From Pseudomonadota bacterium (GTDB taxonomy: Bacteria > Desulfobacterota > BSN033 > WVXP01 > G020346125), in NCBI GenBank assembly GCA_030608745.1, contig JAUWDQ010000133.1, forward strand, positions 1 through 7,266: a stretch of DNA of 7,266 nucleotides, read 5' to 3'. The notes beneath the pieces are model-generated. The model saw nothing but the letters and a program-made list of their open reading frames with translations, made no database searches and was not told the DNA's origin. Every line of letters begins with the position of its first letter. Within the stretch, counting starts at the first letter, position 1. Of this stretch, positions 5,853 to 7,266 are shown piece after piece. The translations under genes and the position numbers were made by a program.

Positions 5853-6086
5853 ATGCCCATATCAGCTTATGTCTTTATCGAATGTACAGCGGGGGCTGCA
5901 AGGGAAGTCGCCGAGGAGGTGCGTCGGGTCCGTGGGGTTCAGCGATCCAATGCCACCACGGGTCCCTATGACGTGATTGCCCTTGTCGAGGCCTCCGATG
6001 TCAACGTGCTGGGGGACTTCATCGTCAGCAAGATCCAAAGCATATCCGGGGTGCTGAGGACCCAGACCAACGTCATCGTGGATTGA
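5853..6086 (+). CDS. Stand-alone Lrp/AsnC effector-binding (RAM) domain protein
   Basis: 77 residues covering one Lrp/AsnC ligand-binding domain with no helix-turn-helix. The beta-alpha-beta-beta-alpha-beta pattern is readable: strand SAYVFIEC (3-10), helix with AAREVAEEVRR, VRGVQRSNATTGPYDVIALVEA across the hairpin, helix LGDFIVSKIQSI, final strand RTQTNVIV. GPYDVIALVEA is the characteristic core. Such single-domain proteins are known to form dimers and larger rings that bind amino acids or small effectors, and some modulate full-length Lrp regulators. ATG 5853 is preceded by GGGGAAGGGAGAG (5834-5846). An ATG at 5832 would start inside the leader hairpin and is less likely. No partner regulator is in the window. 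Confidence 0.9.
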   Translation: MPISAYVFIECTAGAAREVAEEVRRVRGVQRSNATTGPYDVIALVEASDVNVLGDFIVSKIQSISGVLRTQTNVIVD

Positions 6087-6194
6087 TCATCCATTAACCC
6101 CGGATTTCAGCCCAGGGAAGTCGCCTCGGGAGGGGGAATGGGTATGGTTTATTCCGGGGGGTAACCGGATAGTTACGTTTGGGAAGGACCGAAA

Positions 6195-6290
6195 ATGGGA
6201 AATGTCGTCAAAAAGCGAAGAAAGAAGATTCGAAAGCATAAACACAAGAAGCTCCTGGATAAGACCCGATTCAAACGAAAGAGGAAATGA
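6195..6290 (+). CDS. bS22 / AURKAIP1-COX24-like ribosomal mini-protein (31 aa)
   Basis: A 31-residue peptide with 12 Lys, 6 Arg and 2 His. It starts MGNVVKKRRKKIRKHKHKKL and continues LLDKTRFKRKRK. The order G-x-V-V/I-KKRRKK...KHxKLL..TR closely matches the short bacterial bS22 proteins and the COX24/AURKAIP1 domain of mitochondrial mS38, both small-subunit ribosomal proteins. It would bind 16S rRNA. GGGAAGGA (6181-6188) gives a good ribosome site 6 nt before ATG 6195. The stop is 3 nt before the protease GTG, so the two are probably translated together. Identity rests on remembered family pattern, but the match runs over almost the whole length. Confidence 0.85.
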   Translation: MGNVVKKRRKKIRKHKHKKLLDKTRFKRKRK

Positions 6291-6293
6291 GGG

Positions 6294-7127
6294 GTGAAGA
6301 TGAGGGGAAAGCGGTTGAATATCCTGCTCTTCGCCCTGACGGTCTTTTCCACCTATCTCATCGGGGGGGGTTGGTACTCGCTGTCGTTGATCTCCATCCT
6401 TCTCGCCCATGAAATGGGCCACTTCGTCATGAGCAGGAGGCATGGGGTGCCGGCGAGCCTGCCCTACTTTTTGCCCGTTCCCATTCCTCCCTTCGGTACC
6501 TTTGGTGCTATCATCAAGATGAAGGGGAGGATGAGGTCCCGAAAGGCTTTATTCGATATCGGGGTGGCGGGGCCTCTGATGGGGTTGCTCATTACCCTTC
6601 CCGCCATCGTTATTGGATTGCTCCTCTCCAGGCCGGTTCTTCTGGCCCAGACCCAGGATAATTTTTTCCACCTTGGGGATTCATTACTGTTCGTCCTCGT
6701 CCAGAAGGTCGTCCTTGGGCACTTGCCGGAAGGCTATGACCTATCCCTTCACCCCGTGGCCTATGCCGGGTGGGTGGGACTGTTCGTCACGGCATTAAAC
6801 CTCCTCCCGGTCGGTCAATTGGACGGTGGGCATATTACCTATGCCCTGTTCGGTAGGAAAAGCAAGGTCATATTTGGTTTGACCATCATGTTTTGGGCGG
6901 GAATCAGCTTCTTCTTCTACGTAGGGTGGACTCTCATGATCGTTTTGGTGCTCCTGTTTGGCTTTCGCCATCCCCCACCCTTGGACGACGTTACCCCACT
7001 GGATTTGAAGAGAAAGATCCTGGGGGGTGTTGTTTTTTCCCTCTTCATTCTCTCCTTCACCCCAGTTCCCTTTAGCCAAGCCCCTGGGGGGATAAGGGAT
7101 ATCCTTGAATTAGTTTTGCGGGGCTAA
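6294..7127 (+). CDS. Membrane site-2 protease family metallopeptidase (M50)
   Basis: Intramembrane zinc protease that cuts substrates inside or near the membrane. Zinc ligands H39 and H43 with catalytic E40 are in HEMGH (39-43), at the end of a hydrophobic segment; the third ligand is D177 in NLLPVGQLDGGH (169-180). Other hydrophobic segments lie near 8-24, 89-112, 128-141, 158-172, 193-222 and 241-257. The short PFGTFGAIIKMKGRMRSRKALFDIG block (66-90) and the PPPLDDVTPLD motif (227-237) resemble the EGY-like/cyanobacterial branch, not RseP, and there is no PDZ domain. At 277 residues it is a compact form. GTG 6294 has AGAGGA (6280-6285) 8 nt upstream; ATG 6300 after GAGGGGTGA (6289-6297) is an alternative two codons later. 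Its substrate is unknown. It ends the visible group, and a palindromic repeat follows its stop. Confidence 0.92.
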   Translation: MKMRGKRLNILLFALTVFSTYLIGGGWYSLSLISILLAHEMGHFVMSRRHGVPASLPYFLPVPIPPFGTFGAIIKMKGRMRSRKALFDIGVAGPLMGLLITLPAIVIGLLLSRPVLLAQTQDNFFHLGDSLLFVLVQKVVLGHLPEGYDLSLHPVAYAGWVGLFVTALNLLPVGQLDGGHITYALFGRKSKVIFGLTIMFWAGISFFFYVGWTLMIVLVLLFGFRHPPPLDDVTPLDLKRKILGGVVFSLFILSFTPVPFSQAPGGIRDILELVLRG

Positions 7128-7131
7128 TTAT

Positions 7132-7266
7132 GATGATCTCGTAAAAAGTCAAAATTCGATGGCAAAGTAAAAAGCTCCAAATTCAAGGCGCGCAAATCCT
7201 GAGGAATGAGGCGTACTTACAGTACGCTGCAGTGATTTACCCTGTTAAATATTTTCTTTGTTTGAT
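7132..7266. repeat. Long palindromic repeat, copy 2, cut by window edge
   Basis: The segment 7132-7237 aligns with 4167-4274 at about 80% identity by hand, including GTAAAAAGTC (7141-7150), CAAGGCGCGC and GGAATGAGGCGTACT. The central hairpin is kept: GCGTACT (7211-7217), loop TAC, AGTACGC (7221-7227). After about 7237 the two copies diverge, and the right terminal GACTTTTTAC would be expected at about 7264-7275, so the window ends before it can be seen. It starts 4 nt after the protease stop in the same orientation as copy 1. Confidence 0.78.

Noticed and set aside
6079..6093. Inverted repeat TGGAT-TGATC-ATCCA at the end of the RAM gene as terminator
   Set aside because: Short stem overlapping the stop codon with no T-run; not distinguishable from chance.
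6087..6443. 118-codon open frame on the - strand across the bS22-like and protease starts
   Set aside because: It opposes two well-supported + strand genes with ribosome sites and reads as biased His/Pro-rich shadow sequence.

Overview
The window looks like a piece of an anaerobic bacterial chromosome. A deltaproteobacterium (Desulfobacterota-like) is my best guess, with low to moderate confidence. The reasons are an oxygen-sensitive class III ribonucleotide reductase with its own redoxin and radical-SAM activase, a DUF3096-like mini-membrane protein, frequent AGG and ATA codons, strong purine-rich Shine-Dalgarno sites, and dispersed palindromic intergenic repeats. Every gene I accept is on the + strand. 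No rRNA, tRNA, CRISPR array, transposase or phage gene is visible.

Region 1 (1-4161) reads as one transcription unit: nrdD (cut off at its 5' end by the window edge), an NrdH/glutaredoxin-like gene, an nrdG-type activase, a 50-residue DUF3096-like membrane protein, a soluble coiled-coil GGDEF diguanylate cyclase, and a MutT-like Nudix hydrolase. Two junctions are 4-bp ATGA overlaps (nrdH/nrdG and GGDEF/Nudix). The first three genes form a complete set for making dNTPs without oxygen: NrdG installs the glycyl radical, NrdD reduces ribonucleotides, and the redoxin probably supplies the electrons. The Nudix hydrolase may clean the nucleotide pool.

Region 2 (4162-4765) is a gene-free spacer of about 600 bp. 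It holds a 140-150 bp imperfect palindromic repeat starting 6 nt after the Nudix stop codon, a pair of inverted degenerate 8-bp tandem arrays (TGGAATNN-like), a small stem-loop, and a strong sigma70-type promoter with an extended -10.

Region 3 (4766-7127) is a second + strand unit driven by that promoter: a 260-residue protein I do not recognise, a 68-residue two-helix membrane protein, a stand-alone Lrp/AsnC effector-binding (RAM) domain, a 31-residue highly basic bS22/COX24-like ribosomal peptide, and a membrane site-2 protease (M50). A second copy of the palindromic repeat begins just after the protease stop codon and runs off the window. Two of these genes (50 and 31 codons) are short enough that routine gene calling could miss them.

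The least ordinary signals are the two intergenic repeat types, the unrecognised 260-residue protein, and the ribosomal mini-gene placed directly before an intramembrane protease.
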